DNA of 64,000 nt from Tubiluchus corallicola (Eukaryota > Priapulida > Priapulimorpha > Priapulimorphida > Tubiluchidae). The DNA is taken from the NCBI GenBank assembly GCA_030141605.1, contig JAQGDQ010000750.1, positions 1 through 64,000 of the forward strand. The letters are read 5' to 3'. Positions 32,348 to 43,404 of this stretch are shown piece by piece; the first letter of the stretch is position 1; every line of letters starts with the position of its first letter. The notes under the pieces are model-generated. The model saw nothing but the letters and a program-made list of their open reading frames with translations, was not told where the DNA came from and made no database searches. The position numbers were made by a program, and so were the translations under genes.

Positions 32348-32686
32348 CAGTCGACCCTCATTAAACCGGACCCCGTTAGCCCGGATATCGGATAAGACGG
32401 ACGTCATCCGTGGCAAAGGAAACTGACCGATTTCCGCCCGAGCCGGAGCGCTAAACACAACATGGCCTACCAACTGTACAATAATTTCTTTATCCTCACA
32501 GGTTAACTATTTTAAAGTAATATACAGTATAGTATATAGTGCACAGTATATAGTGCAATGTATATAGGCCTTATTAAGGTGATTATTCCTGTATAATATA
32601 GACTATATATAGGCACATCGGATAAATCAGACAATCGGCTAAACCGGACCCCCCCCCCATTAGTCCGGTTTAACGAGGGTTGACTG
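32348..32686. mobile_element. pogo/Tigger-like MITE
   Basis: Inverted ends CAGTCGACCCTCATTAAACC and GGTTTAACGAGGGTTGACTG flanked by TA on both sides. The CAGT(C/T)GAC-type ends and TA target fit Tc1/mariner elements of the pogo/Tigger group. No transposase inside. Confidence 0.87.
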
Positions 32687-32981
32687 TATTAAGTATCTAG
32701 CCTATCAGGTATTTGTATATGGCTAAAATAAAATAAGAATGCCAACATTTAATTCGCACACAAAAGTTACAGAACAATATCCCATCATATTCGTACAAAT
32801 CATCGGGAAATTACCTGGCTAGCTGTCACACGCATAACATTGTTAAATTTAAGTTTCTAGTTAAATTTAAGTTTATGTTAAGGCTGTCACACGCGAAGTA
32901 ATTATGAGACAAACTTTGTGACAGTAAAGATCACGTGATGTTTGTACACACTAGTGATTTTTTTTGTGTAATTATATGTAG

Positions 32982-33120
32982 CGAAATCCCGGAAAAAACA
33001 GAGGAAACGTCATTGACGCCTGTGGTTGCCCCGGAAACGTCTCCTATGCCTGATAATGCTGCAGTGTCGCCATCTACTGAGGGTTTTAGAGAAGCGGCTA
33101 ACACTTCATCTCAGAAAAAG
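32982..33120 (+). CDS. ITSN1: intersectin exon L, SH3A-SH3B linker
   Basis: One base completes a Gly codon, then 46 codons; phase 0 out at AAAAAG|GTTTTT, a weak donor. It encodes EIPEKTEETSLTPVVAPETS, then PSTEGFREAANTSSQKK: acidic, Pro/Thr/Ser-rich and probably disordered. In vertebrates the SH3A-B linker holds AP2-binding sites; I see no W-x-D-F type motif here. Confidence 0.83.
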
Positions 33121-33429
33121 GTTTTTTTGTTATGTTTCATACACTATCGTTATCATAAAAGAATAATTGTACTGCAGTGGGCTAGAGAAGCAAAGGCTTG
33201 TATAAGTCCACTGTCATGTGAACCCAATAAAAAAAGAATGGATGAGTGAACAAAAAAAAGAACTGGGAGAAAGGTTAGATCACACAGGAAGGGTAGAAGG
33301 ATGTGTTAGTGGAAATGGTAGGAAGAAAGATAATACATTGTGCTATGTTGACATCAGCTCTAAAGATTTATCAATGATGCCTTGTTTTGCATAATCTGTA
33401 CCAGGATTGTGGTATGACTGCTGCAGTAG

Positions 33430-33612
33430 GTGTAGGAAATTAGGAAGTGTTGTACTTGTTGAGAATCATTGCTCTGTATTTCTTTTTAAATTTTTGAATT
33501 GGCTGAACAGTTTTTAATTCATCATTTATGTCATTCCGTAGCCTTGAACCAACATTTGCAATGAATTGGAAAGGTTGGAAAGAGACTTCTGTACTGCAAA
33601 TCCGTGTTAGTT
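33430..33612 (-). pseudogene. LINE 3' coding remnant
   Basis: The - strand reads LTRICSTEVSFQPFQFIANV, then GSRLRNDINDELKTV and FKKKYRAMIL before a stop. This resembles the C-terminal end of CR1/Jockey-type LINE proteins (R-x-F-x-G-x-x-x-W-N-x-L-P...F-K-x-x-x). Degenerate; moderate confidence. Confidence 0.5.
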
Positions 33613-33737
33613 CTTTTCCGTGGCGTTAATTACGCAACGTAGAATAGCAGAATTGAATATTAGTTTATCTTATCTTACTGTCATTGCCATTGTCTCTCTA
33701 CATGCTGACTGAGCATGTATTTACGTATTTTTTCCAG

Positions 33738-33890
33738 CCTCAGACCACTCCCGCACCGGAAGGCTTACAGGCTCAGGCGGTTCATCCGTGGAAAGCCAAG
33801 AAGGACAATCATCTCTCATTTAGCAAAGGAGAAATCATCAACGTCAAGTATCAGCAGGACATCTGGTGGTCGGGTGAGCTAGACGGAAAG
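33738..33890 (+). CDS. ITSN1: intersectin exon M, SH3B N-terminal part
   Basis: 51 codons, phase 0 in and out, acceptor TATTTTTTCCAG, donor GGAAAG|GTACGT. It encodes [20 protein letters not shown], then [19 protein letters not shown]. The [13 protein letters not shown] stretch and the [10 protein letters not shown] motif are diagnostic of intersectin SH3B. Confidence 0.97.
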
Positions 33891-34927
33891 GTACGTGCAC
33901 GCTTTAATTCGATTCAGTTTAATTTTATTCTTCACTCACTGAGTAAAACTAAAAATTTCCGGTGAACTTTCATTCGAATAAAAATTTGAAGACAAAGTGC
34001 AGGTACAGGGTTGCCCTAAAGAGTTGTTCTGTTAGAAAGTTTTCTGGCACCTAACAGGAACCAGAAGGATTACTTTAAGACCAGGTTTCAGGGTCCCACG
34101 GTCAGGGAAAACCCTTGAAAATGAAAGCTATCCTGGAAAGTCAGGGAAAAAGATAATTTGATGAAAAGTCGGGGGAAAATGATGAAATTGGGGCGAAAAG
34201 TCAGAGAAATTGGAAAGGTTTGCAAAAATAATCACCGTGAGCGGATATTTTTCCAAACACATTTTTCAGTGATTCGTGTTCAAATAAAATTTTGCTTTGA
34301 CAGGCTGCCACTTTCAATTTCTGTTCCAGAAATAACGATTGGTTTAAGAAAGTTTATTTAACGTGATTAGTGTAATTTCGTTAGCACTGCTGCAACTGTG
34401 TCGACACATTATATATCAGTATATGTATGAATGTCCACACACCAAAATGTTTGAATACGTATACTGGTAATGCAATCAATTTCTGCTTATCTTGGTCGTG
34501 GAAAATCAATATTTGGTCAGGGAAAACTCCTGGAAATGTCAGGGAAATTTATTCTAAAATTTTGTGGAAACACAGACTGGTTTATACGGTTCTGGAAAAT
34601 CCTCTTGCCTTTTTGTTTGGGATAACGTAGTAAGTGTCGCAGCATCCTTGAGCGACATAGTCTACTTCTTCGTTAGGCTTCGTTAGGCTTAGTTAATTAA
34701 TTTTTTGATCTAAACAGAAGACTGCGTCATCGCATTCTAATATACACTATTTTTTCACACACAAGGGATACGACATTTTAGATACGTAGTATAAAAATAT
34801 TGCTGTTTTATCATGTATTTTTGAGTCTTTGTTTTTAATTACTAATATACTAATTAATACCGTATAAAAACAAGTACTGTAAGTAATACAACTATAATAT
34901 GCCGGCATTATAACTGTCATATAATTG
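33891..34927. other. intron sequence with scattered AGGGAAA-type short repeats
   Basis: Words such as GTCAGGGAAA recur near 34100-34200 and 34510-34550. No gene or known element recognised. Confidence 0.45.
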
Positions 34928-35590
34928 TTGTTTTTTCATAACTTCTTGTTTATGTATGTAGTTTATGTATGTAGTTTATGTAGATATTATAATTGTCATA
35001 TAGAATTATTGCTTTTTTCATAACTTCCTGCTTATGTATGTTGTTTATGTATGTAGTTTATGTAGATATTATAATTGTCATATAGAATTATTGCTTTTTT
35101 CATAACTTCCTGCTTATGTATGTTGTTTATGTATGCAGTCTATGTAGATATTATAATTGTCATATAGAATTATTGCTTTTTTCATAACTTCCTGCTTATG
35201 TATGTTGTTTATGTATGTAGTTTATGTAGATATTATAATTGTCATATAGAATTATTGCTTTTTTCATAACTTCCTGCTTATGTATGTTGTTTATGTATGT
35301 AGTTTATGTAGATATTATAATTGTCATATAGAATTGTTGCTTTTTTCATAACTTCCTGCTTATGTATGTTGTTTATGTATGTAGTTTATGTAGATATTAT
35401 AATTGTCATATAGAATTATTGCTTTTTTCATAACTTCCTGCTTATGTATGTTGTTTATGTATGTAGTTTATGTAGATATTATAATTGTCATATAGAATTG
35501 TTGCTTTTTTCATAACTTCCTGGTTATATATGTTGTTTATGTATGCAGTCTATGTAAATATTATAATTGTCATATGACTGTTGCTTTTTT
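34928..35590. repeat. about 82-bp minisatellite, 7-8 copies
   Basis: Units contain TTTTTTCATAACTTCCTGC, TTATGTATGTTGTTTATGT and ATATTATAATTGTCATATAG. It ends about 260 bp upstream of the exon N acceptor. Confidence 0.93.
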
Positions 35591-35847
35591 TATAATTTTC
35601 TGCTTGCATATGTAGTTTGCATTGTACATTTTCAGTATCTTCATACTTCATTATTTAAATTGTACTTTTTGAAGGCCCTAATAAAACATGAAATATGAAA
35701 TATACAAAATTACTAATAAAAGAACTGAAGCACCACTTGGCTGTTTGTTCAAATTCATTGAATTGACCAGATTTTAGGGCAAATGCATTTTAAAGTGTTT
35801 TAAAACGCAAAGAAAACGTTGTTCCAATTAGTAATTTTTATTTTCAG

Positions 35848-35912
35848 ATTGGCTGGTTTCCCAAATCCTACGTAAAGCTGATCTCCGCACCGAGGAGGCA
35901 CACGTCACAAGG
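35848..35912 (+). CDS. ITSN1: intersectin exon N, SH3B C-terminal part
   Basis: 21 codons plus two bases, phase 0 in, phase 2 out; acceptor TTTTTATTTTCAG, donor CAAGG|GTAAAG. It encodes IGWFPKSYVKLI then SAPRRHTSQ. The GWFPKSYVKLI end matches the vertebrate SH3B terminus almost exactly. Confidence 0.95.
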
Positions 35913-36108
35913 GTAAAGATTCTTAAATTTGTTTTGAATTGTAGTAGTGCATTAAAGACTGGTTCACACTTGTGTCTCTTGTACTCTTATCCGTGTTTTT
36001 GTCCTCTCTATCACTTCGATATTTTTTTACACGAATCTTTCTGTTTCGCACTTTTTTTTTCTTAAACGCACTTTTATCTTTGTTTTCGTTTGGTTAATTT
36101 TTGCATTA

Positions 36109-36109
<1 letters not shown>

Positions 36110-36164
<55 letters not shown>

Positions 36165-36413
36165 CATTTAAAGTCGGCTTTTGGGTCAACAATTAACATT
36201 AGCTCAAAGAGCTATTATCACCGACTGTAAATAACAACCTACAACTGCATAACAGAGACTTGTATTACCCCACTTTTACCCTGAATACCACGCGTCAGGC
36301 AGGGCAATGGCAGGTACCATTTTTAAGTCTTTGGTATGACCCGGCCGCTGGTTCGAACTCACGACCTCCCAGACGGAAAGCAGACGCATTACCGCTAGAC
36401 TAAACCGTCTGGT
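36110..36413 (-). mobile_element. tRNA-derived SINE
   Basis: Read on the - strand it starts with a tRNA-like head holding an A box (TAGTCTAGCGG, + coordinates 36392-36402) and a B box (GAGTTCGAACC, 36350-36360). A body follows, ending in an (ATT)n tail, seen on the + strand as (AAT)n at 36112-36165. Not a functional tRNA gene: no credible acceptor stem. Confidence 0.87.
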
Positions 36414-36414
36414 C

Positions 36415-37004
36415 ATTAATGCTTTCTGTCTTTGCTAAATTGACCAATGCTGGTACGGTAGATGCAGAGGCACGTAAAGGTACAAAATACGCGCGTCATG
36501 TTTGGCTTCTTTCGTCAACACTTTCTCAAAAACAGATCGTCATCGACTGACGACCATCATTACTTCTGGCGGATTGGCGGTAAGGTGAATTGGACTCATG
36601 TTTGACCCGTATGTCAAAACGGTGCGCGTCTACATGCAGGACGATGTATGTGTACCTGTACTAAGTATGGTGATGCCTGCGCACGAATTTATCAAAACAG
36701 ACGGCAATTTAAGGTTCATTTGTTTAAAAGCGTATTAGGAAATGCCAGTTATAGTTAGTTTTATATAATTGGTTAATTAAGTTGTGGTCAATACACAATC
36801 ATTGGTCGTAAAGTCGAACGGACGTAAGTTGCTCAAGTCGTAAGTCGACAACTTCCTGTACCGGTACATTTAAATTTTTTTTGTGGACATTGGGATTGTG
36901 TTTTTGTTCCAAGGCGCCATCTATAAAAATTTTTAACAATGTTCTGCTTTATCTTTAATGCTGTTCAAGATAAAAAATTGTTCAACACAGGAACGTAATT
37001 AGCA
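36415..37004. other. intron sequence, nothing recognised
   Basis: No exon, RNA gene or repeat copy seen. Confidence 0.45.
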
Positions 37005-37012
37005 CTGATGAG

Positions 37013-37545
37013 TAGGGTTACCGTACATCCGGGTTTCCCCGGACACGTCCTCTTTTTAGGCCTCTGTCCGGGCGAGTTTTCAAAAAATCAGCAGTTTGTC
37101 CGGGTTTTGCCTCAATCCGTAAGTATGTACGGACGTTGCCAACTGCAGAGGCGTACGACAGTACGAGACAAAGAAAAGCTCGTTAATTTTCAATACAAGA
37201 TGTTGCTAACATCTCAAAATGCAACCCTTGTAAAAGCTTTGTGTACATATTTACTGAACAAAAGTAAGCGATGCGCACATCACTATGGGTCACACGACTC
37301 ACACCGCTGTCGATACTCGGCGTATTCGCTAACGACTTAAAATGGCATCAGCTTCCGGAAGCCATTTTGTTTGTTTTTATGTGAATTTCTTTAAATTTGT
37401 GTAGTTTCGCTGTTTTGCAGTTTTGAGCAACTTGTAAAAGTTAATTAGAAAGTAGCAATGCCGAAACGACAGCGTGCATTTACAGACGAAATGAAGGCCA
37501 AGTACCCGTGTCCTCTTTTTCAACTCAGACAATATGGTAACCCTA
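37013..37545 (+). mobile_element. hAT MITE with TAGGGTTACC ends
   Basis: Ends TAGGGTTACCGTA and ATATGGTAACCCTA. An exact 8-bp target duplication CTGATGAG lies at 37005-37012 and 37546-37553. Near its right end the + strand begins MPKRQRAFTDEMKAKYPC, similar in style to the N-terminus of hAT transposases, so it may be a deletion derivative that kept the start of the transposase frame. Confidence 0.9.
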
Positions 37546-37553
37546 CTGATGAG

Positions 37554-38196
37554 GCGCTTTAGAACATTTAAGAGAGCCGTCGCCAAATTAGCCGTTGATT
37601 GCTTTGATCTCATCTCTGACACCCGTGCATAATTCCATTTGTAACTTGGTCCTAAAACATTTGACAGATCCCTTCCAAAAAGACATTACTGTGAAACGCA
37701 TGTATGAGGTTGTAGTTGAACACTTTGTAGAAAAAGAATAAAACACTGTACTACATATTTGCACAAAACTGAAAGTGTTTATTAGACTGCATACACATAT
37801 GTAGAATGACTGAACACTGAGGACAAGAGTGTCCTGCACTGCACTGAGAGTGAGAGTTAGACAGTTGTGTAGCACGACTAGCATGACTCCTGCACTGCAC
37901 TGAGAGTGAGACAGTGACTAGAAGTGAAATCCAGCCAGTATATATAGGTAAAGGTAATTATACAAACTTGGCTTCACAAATACCATTACAGTAAAATAGG
38001 GAGAGATCCAGTGAGTATGCATATTCACTGGACCGAACAATTATACTAGGGGTGAGTTTAGCTAGTAAAATGTAAAGTGATTAGTCAATAGATGGCAGCA
38101 CCTAAAAATATACAGTTACAACTTCCACAGTTAGCGATTATCTCTTGTTTCTGTCAGTCCAGCATAGTACGAAGCTAACAGAGTTTTTTGTAACAG
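37554..38196. other. intron sequence, nothing recognised
   Basis: A direct duplication of CTGCACTGCACTGAGAGTGA occurs near 37835 and 37890. Otherwise no feature found. Confidence 0.45.
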
Positions 38197-38324
38197 GCAG
38201 GAGATCGGCAGTACGACGACGGCAGCGGGTGATTCGGTCACGACGCCTTCCTCGCAGGCTGAGCTATTCATTGCCGTCTATCCGTATACGTCCAATGAAC
38301 CTGGTGACCTGAGTTTTGAAGCAA
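38197..38324 (+). CDS. ITSN1: intersectin exon O, SH3C N-terminal part
   Basis: One base, 42 codons and one base (phase 2 in, phase 1 out), acceptor TTTTTTGTAACAG, donor GAAGCAA|GTAAGT. After a Thr/Ser linker it encodes ELFIAVYPYTSNEPGDLSFE, the first strands and RT loop of SH3C. The last 20 bases of the exon are copied in every unit of the array that follows. Confidence 0.93.
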
Positions 38325-38800
38325 GTAAGTTCAATGTACCTGAGTTTTCAAGCAACTAAGTTCAATGTACCTGAGTTTTCAAGCAAGCAAGTTCAATGTA
38401 CCTGAGTTTTCAAGCAAGTAAGTTCAATGTACCTGAGTTTTCAAGCAAGCAAGTTCAATGTACCTGAGTTTTCAAGCAAGTAAGTTCAATGTACCTGAGT
38501 TTTCAAGCAAGCAAGTTCAATGTACCTGAGTTTTCAAGCAAGTAAGTTCAATGTACCTGAGTTTTCAAGCAAGCAAGTTCAATGTACCTGAGTTTTCAAG
38601 CAAGTAAGTTCAATGTACCTGAGTTTTCAAGCAAGTAAGTTCATTGTACCTGAGTTTTCAAGCAAGTAAGTTCATTGTACCTGAGTTTTCAAGCAAGCAA
38701 GTTCAATGTACCTGAGTTTTCAAGCAAGTACGTTCAATGTACCTGAGTTTTCAAGCAAGTAAGTTCATTGTACCTGAGTTTTCAAGCAAGTTAATTCATT
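38304..38800 (+). repeat. 31-bp minisatellite built from the exon O end and its donor
   Basis: About 15 copies of ACCTGAGTTTTCAAGCAAGT plus AAGTTCAATGT. The true exon end ACCTGAGTTTTGAAGCAAGT differs by one base. Donor-like AAGCAA|GTAAGT alternates with AAGCAA|GCAAGT (destroyed donor) along the array, so functional-looking donors occur in about half the copies. Confidence 0.96.
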
Positions 38801-38844
38801 GTACGTCTCACCTGTAGGTCATTTGATAACAAAGGTCATGATTA

Positions 38845-39175
38845 TCATGGGTCGGCATCGAACATTCGAATGAGGTTTTTTTCGAATTCGATTTGAATAA
38901 AAAATTCGACTACATACGTTCTTTATCATAAAAACTTTTGAAACATCATGCAGTCGGCACAGTTTAGTTGTAATTTCTGTCTCACGATTTTTTGACAAAT
39001 TATTAGTGTTCTTGCTACAGAATAAAAGCAAGTAATATGCTTGATCTTTGTGAGACCTCGTATTATTAACGATTCGAAACTCTTGACAGCTAAATTCTAA
39101 TTTAAATCCGGTTTGATTCGAGTTTGAAACTCACAAATTCAATTCGATTTGAATTCTCTTTCTGACAGGGAATTA
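38845..39175. repeat. GATTCGAATTCG-type dispersed repeat, partial copy
   Basis: GGTCGGCATCGAACATTCGA, then TTCGAATTCGATTTGAATAA and CATACGTTCTTTATCAT match the elements at 43754-45140. Probably a degraded DNA transposon. Confidence 0.6.
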
Positions 39176-39712
39176 TGTTGACCTGAATATAATGAGAATT
39201 TGACTTATTTGGGCGCAAGTACTACATTTCGTTTTTGATGTGTATTCATCCGCCGAATAAATACACTATTTACTGTAAATGGTAATTTTTTATGATGTTA
39301 GATTTTTTTTAATGTTAGAATTAATATTTTAATATATTTTTATGCATTTTGTGATTTTTTTTTGTGCAAAATTCATTAAATCTATACATTACTGTACAAT
39401 ACGTACTGCGCATGTGCAAAAAAACTTTAGACGGGGTTCCGCAAAAACCTACGAAAGAGCAAAAATACCGCGATAAATATTTTACATTGATATTTTTGAA
39501 AACCCGCGAAACAGCGAGTCCGCAATAAACGAACTGCGAAGTAGCGAGGGAACACTGTACATATCTTAAAAAATAGGCAGAACAACAAAAATATATTTCG
39601 TTGTTTCATTTTGCTACTGCTTTTGTCCGCTGTTGCTGGAAAAATGTGGTCTTATTAGACGGCACGCTGGTTTTGTTACGGATTCAAGATAATCTTTCCA
39701 TTTTTTATGTAG
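39176..39712. other. AT-rich intron sequence, nothing recognised
   Basis: The 5' portion of the reading frame here (before the acceptor at 39712) is intronic. No other feature. Confidence 0.45.
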
Positions 39713-39816
39713 ATGATATAATAACTGTTACAAAACAAGATGGCGAATGGTGGACTGGGACTTTTGGCAATAATACTGGAATATTTCCGCATAATTACGT
39801 AACAAAGTACACGGCG
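39713..39816 (+). CDS. ITSN1: intersectin exon P, SH3C C-terminal part
   Basis: Two bases plus 34 codons, phase 1 in, phase 0 out; acceptor TTTTTTATGTAG, donor ACGGCG|GTAGGT. It encodes [20 protein letters not shown], then [16 protein letters not shown], the G-x-F-P-x-N-Y core and the last strand of SH3C. Confidence 0.97.
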
Positions 39817-39879
39817 GTAGGTGCTTTTGATTATTGCAATGAATAATGTTTTCTGAAAAGACTAGTAGTTGTTTATTTT

Positions 39880-40450
39880 CCAGATTTAATCGTGATTGAA
39901 TTTTGTATGCTGAGCATTATCCAGATTTAATCGTGATTGAATTTTGTATGCTAAGCATTATCCAGATTTAATCGTGATTGAATTTTGTATGCTAAGCATT
40001 ATCCAGATTTAGTCGTGATTGAATTTTGTATGCTAAGCATTATCCAGATTTAATCGTGATTGAATTTTGTATGCTAAACATTATCCAGATTTAGTCGTGA
40101 TTGAATTTTGTATGCTAAGCATTATCCAGATTTAATCGTGATTGAATTTTGTACGCTAAGCATTATCCAGATTTAATCGTGATTGAATTTTGTATGCTAA
40201 ACATTATCCAGATTTAATCGTGATTGAATTTTGTATGCTAAACATTATCCAGATTTAATCGTGGTTGAATTTTGTTTGTTTAGCACCCATATTTAATCGT
40301 GATTGACTTTTGTATGTTTAGTATTGTCCAGATTTAATCGTGGTTGAATTTTGTTTGTTTAGCACCCAGATTTAATCGTGATTGAATTTTGTTTGTTTAG
40401 CACCCAGATTTAATCGTGATTGACTTTTGTATGCTTAACATTATCCAGAT
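39880..40450. repeat. 41-bp minisatellite downstream of exon P
   Basis: About 13 copies of CCAGATTTAATCGTGATTGA plus ATTTTGTATGCTAAGCATTAT. The last copies have GTTTGTTTAGCACC variants. It begins about 65 bp after the SH3C donor. Confidence 0.95.
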
Positions 40451-40511
40451 TTTGCTGAATTCCAACTTTGGCACCTTGTACTAAGTTAAATTTACAAAAA
40501 TTTATTAGCAG

Positions 40512-40601
40512 CCGCAGAAGGCGCCTCAACCATCCGGAGTGTTAGGTTCGTCAACGTCGGCGGAGAACGTTCGCTCGAAATCGCCTCGCGCTTCCAAGAA
40601 G
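40512..40601 (+). CDS. ITSN1: intersectin exon Q, SH3C-SH3D linker
   Basis: 30 codons, phase 0 in and out, acceptor TTTATTAGCAG, donor AAGAAG|GTATTG. It encodes PQKAPQPSGVLGSSTS, then RSKSPRASKK: Ser/Pro-rich and basic. A CAG six bases inside the exon could be an alternative acceptor dropping two residues in frame. Confidence 0.8.
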
Positions 40602-41266
40602 GTATTGTCACCTTTATTGACATCAAGTTGCTTGAATTGAGTGTTGAAGATCATCTGTCCTGCTTTCCTGCCGTCCGTCCTTGTCGTGCAGCGATTCCTA
40701 CCTACAACGTATCCGGAAAAATAACAAATTGTTCATTTATTTATGTATTTATTGTTTGCAAAACGTTTTTATGTGATTATTACAAACTTAACGATAAGTA
40801 CAATAGTATCATTTTACCTATTTAGGCAATAAACTAAAAAACATGTAGCAGTCGGGTAGCTGTGTTAGTTTGTAGCGGTAGCTATAGCTGTAGCTGAGAT
40901 TCTGATTTTGCAAACACCCGTTTTCTAATTTACTGCTTTTTAAACGAAAGTAGAAAGAAGATTTTTAGGTTTCTCGCTTGCAAATAACTCTATAGAATGG
41001 TTCATTTCGCCACGTTGCTGGTCTGGTTATGCAATACTTCATCATTGTATGCCCATTACGTTTATTGTACATATTGGGTAAGCAGACTTCAAAAATAAAA
41101 GAAAACACTGGCTTAGCAGTGTCTAGTTTTTCGCTGGATTACTCCTGTGTTTTCCTGTCAGTGATGTTTGCAGTAGACTTATATAAGCTATTCCGTTTCT
41201 GGAAAATGTGGTATAAAGGCAGTAATAACAATCTCATTGTTTCTTAATTCTGTTCTGTGCTGGACG
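40602..41266. other. intron sequence, nothing recognised
   Basis: Short + frames here have no splice support or family features. Confidence 0.45.
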
Positions 41267-41274
41267 TTGTAATA

Positions 41275-41774
41275 CAGGTGTGTGCAAATTATCTGATTAA
41301 CCGGGCCACATTAAACTTTCCCGCAATTCCTGCGGGTCATAGGCAGTTTGATCAAGGAGCCAAGTACAGAAAGACCTAATAATGATTTTTTTGCATCCGA
41401 CCTGCGTACATCATTACTACTACGCTCAAGAAACTATTTTAGAAGTTATTAAAATTTATATTACAAACCATATATTTCTACTTTCAGGACAGATAGTGGT
41501 AATTTCATTACAATGCATATTAGTAATGTGTATCACACAGTCTGTGTAGTACAGTGACATTAACCTACAACCGTCTTGTAAGGGTTAATGGCATCCGATC
41601 TAGTAGAAAAAACTACCCGCACTATCTTTGGGATTGTGGCACGGACTTCAGCTGGATACACTCAATTAATCGCCCGGGCCGCACTTTCATTAGGTTGACA
41701 AATCTCTTTGCGGGCCGCACAAATTCTCTCGGCGGGCCGCAAGTGGCCCGCGGGCCGCAATTTGCACACCCCTG
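41275..41774 (+). mobile_element. hAT-type MITE, copy 3
   Basis: Same orientation and nearly the same sequence as 12313-12795. Ends CAGGTGTGTGCAAATT and AATTTGCACACCCCTG, with an exact 8-bp duplication TTGTAATA at 41267-41274 and 41775-41782. Confidence 0.93.
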
Positions 41775-41916
41775 TTGTAATATATTCTCAGAAAAAATAT
41801 TCATTATCAATATTATTTTATCATTTGTTTAAAGCTGTAATGTGCTAGTAAGCTCAACTGATTTTAATATTATGTTTCTCGCGTCAAATTCATCAAAATG
41901 CTGTGATTGAGCTGTA

Positions 41917-43234
41917 CAGGGTGTCTCATAAGTCACTATACACATTACCATTTCTATATTTTTCTAGAAAACAAAGCAAATGTTTGAAAATTAATGCAGA
42001 CGAACTAAAACATTGAGCAGTTCTTTTAGACAAATTAGATGAAAAGCCGAAAGAACTACTGGTCTAGTAGAAAACGTATTTTTACTTCCTTCTTGAGGGT
42101 TTTCAAGAGCTTTAGGGATCCATCCAATAGCAAGTCGGGCACCTTGCATTGAGAGAACATTGCGCGTTGTTGAAAAATTACATTGTTAATAGCGAGAGAG
42201 TAGTGTGGTGTGTTGTTGAAGGAAAACCGGATGATTGTGTACACACGAGCTCAGAATAATTACTAAGCCAATTCTAGCCAGCACGCCACAAACACTTATT
42301 TGAACATCGTATGGGTATAAATATTAGTCAAGTACAGTGAATAATGAATAAGAGTAACGTTGGAAGACGGAATGTAACATTCGCACAAAGGCATGTGCTT
42401 CTTCAGTCTTTCTGGAATTCGACTTCTCCGTAATTCATTTTTGCTCCGCAAACAAACTATGTGAAAATCTTAGCTTAAAGGAAAACCGGATGATTGTGTA
42501 AACACGAGTTCAGAATAAAGAATGCTCTAAAATATTGAAAACTACTATAGCTTTTTTTAAATCAAAGCTTATATCAAATAATAATTACCTCGGATACTCA
42601 AATTTCGTTAAACTTTCAAAGCTACGCGCGTCTCAGTGAATCTACTAATCTACTTTTTGTCACGTTCACGTGGCCGACAAATAAAAGGCGGTACCGTGGT
42701 AACCATGATCATGAACTGCGGTGTTAGTTTCTGAGGTCATGTGATGTAAAGCCCATTTTTCGTGACATCATGCTCTTAAGCAGTAATGTAACACTTACAG
42801 AAAGGCACTTGACGTGTAAGGGAAGGTGCCTGCCATTGCACAAAGTGTGGTTAGTTTCTGACGTAAGCAATAGCTGTGTTCGGTTGCCGTTAATTAACTT
42901 TCTAAGCTAATTCTTCAAACATAAGAAACAATTGTTAACTTTTATAGGCAAGAAAATGTTTATTTTCAACAGTAAATTAAAATGAGATTGAGTCTAAACA
43001 ATCGTCCGGTTTTCCTTTAATGGCGCTCTGAATTTCTGTTAATGGTCAGTTGGAAGGACTTCATACCATGCCGATTTTTCATCTCATTACTAGCCATACT
43101 GCTACATTCAAAAAATAAATAAAAAGTATTGCCAAACATCCAGTTTGATTCTTGTAAAAAGCTTGCCAGAATGGAGAAACATTTGTAAGGAAAATTTGAA
43201 ATCAAAAGTGTATAGTATTTTTTGAGACAACCTG
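41917..43234. mobile_element. mariner-like element remnant, interrupted
   Basis: Left end CAGGGTGTCTCATAAGTCAC, right end GTATAGTATTTTTTGAGACA then ACCTG, with TA on both sides. The inverted ends (CAGGGTGTCTCA against TGAGACAACCTG) fit a mariner/Tc1 element. The middle is occupied by a TTAA-flanked MITE at 42475-43020. No intact transposase. Confidence 0.55.
42475..43020. mobile_element. piggyBac-like MITE (AGGAAAACCGGATGAT), copy 1
   Basis: TTAA-AGGAAAACCGGATGATTG at the left and ATCGTCCGGTTTTCCT-TTAA at the right. Copy 2 at 50687-51240 is collinear (AGAATGCTCTAAAATATTGA, GTAATAATTACCTCGG-like words in both). A further left-end fragment lies at 42220-42258. Confidence 0.85.
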
Positions 43235-43404
43235 TATTTTGAATACTTTGCTGATTTAGCTCACATATTGAAGTGCAGTTATGCTTAAGCAAAAATCCCT
43301 GTTTTTTTTTTGCTGACAAATGTTGATTGTTGCTTTTTATAACTTGGTGGCGGGTGCTGATTATTCACTAACACATCTATTCTTTTTCTTCTTTGGCATA
43401 ACAG

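Noticed and set aside
36330-36413. A functional tRNA gene
   Set aside because: A and B boxes are present, but it lacks a convincing acceptor stem and continues into a SINE body with an (ATT)n tail.
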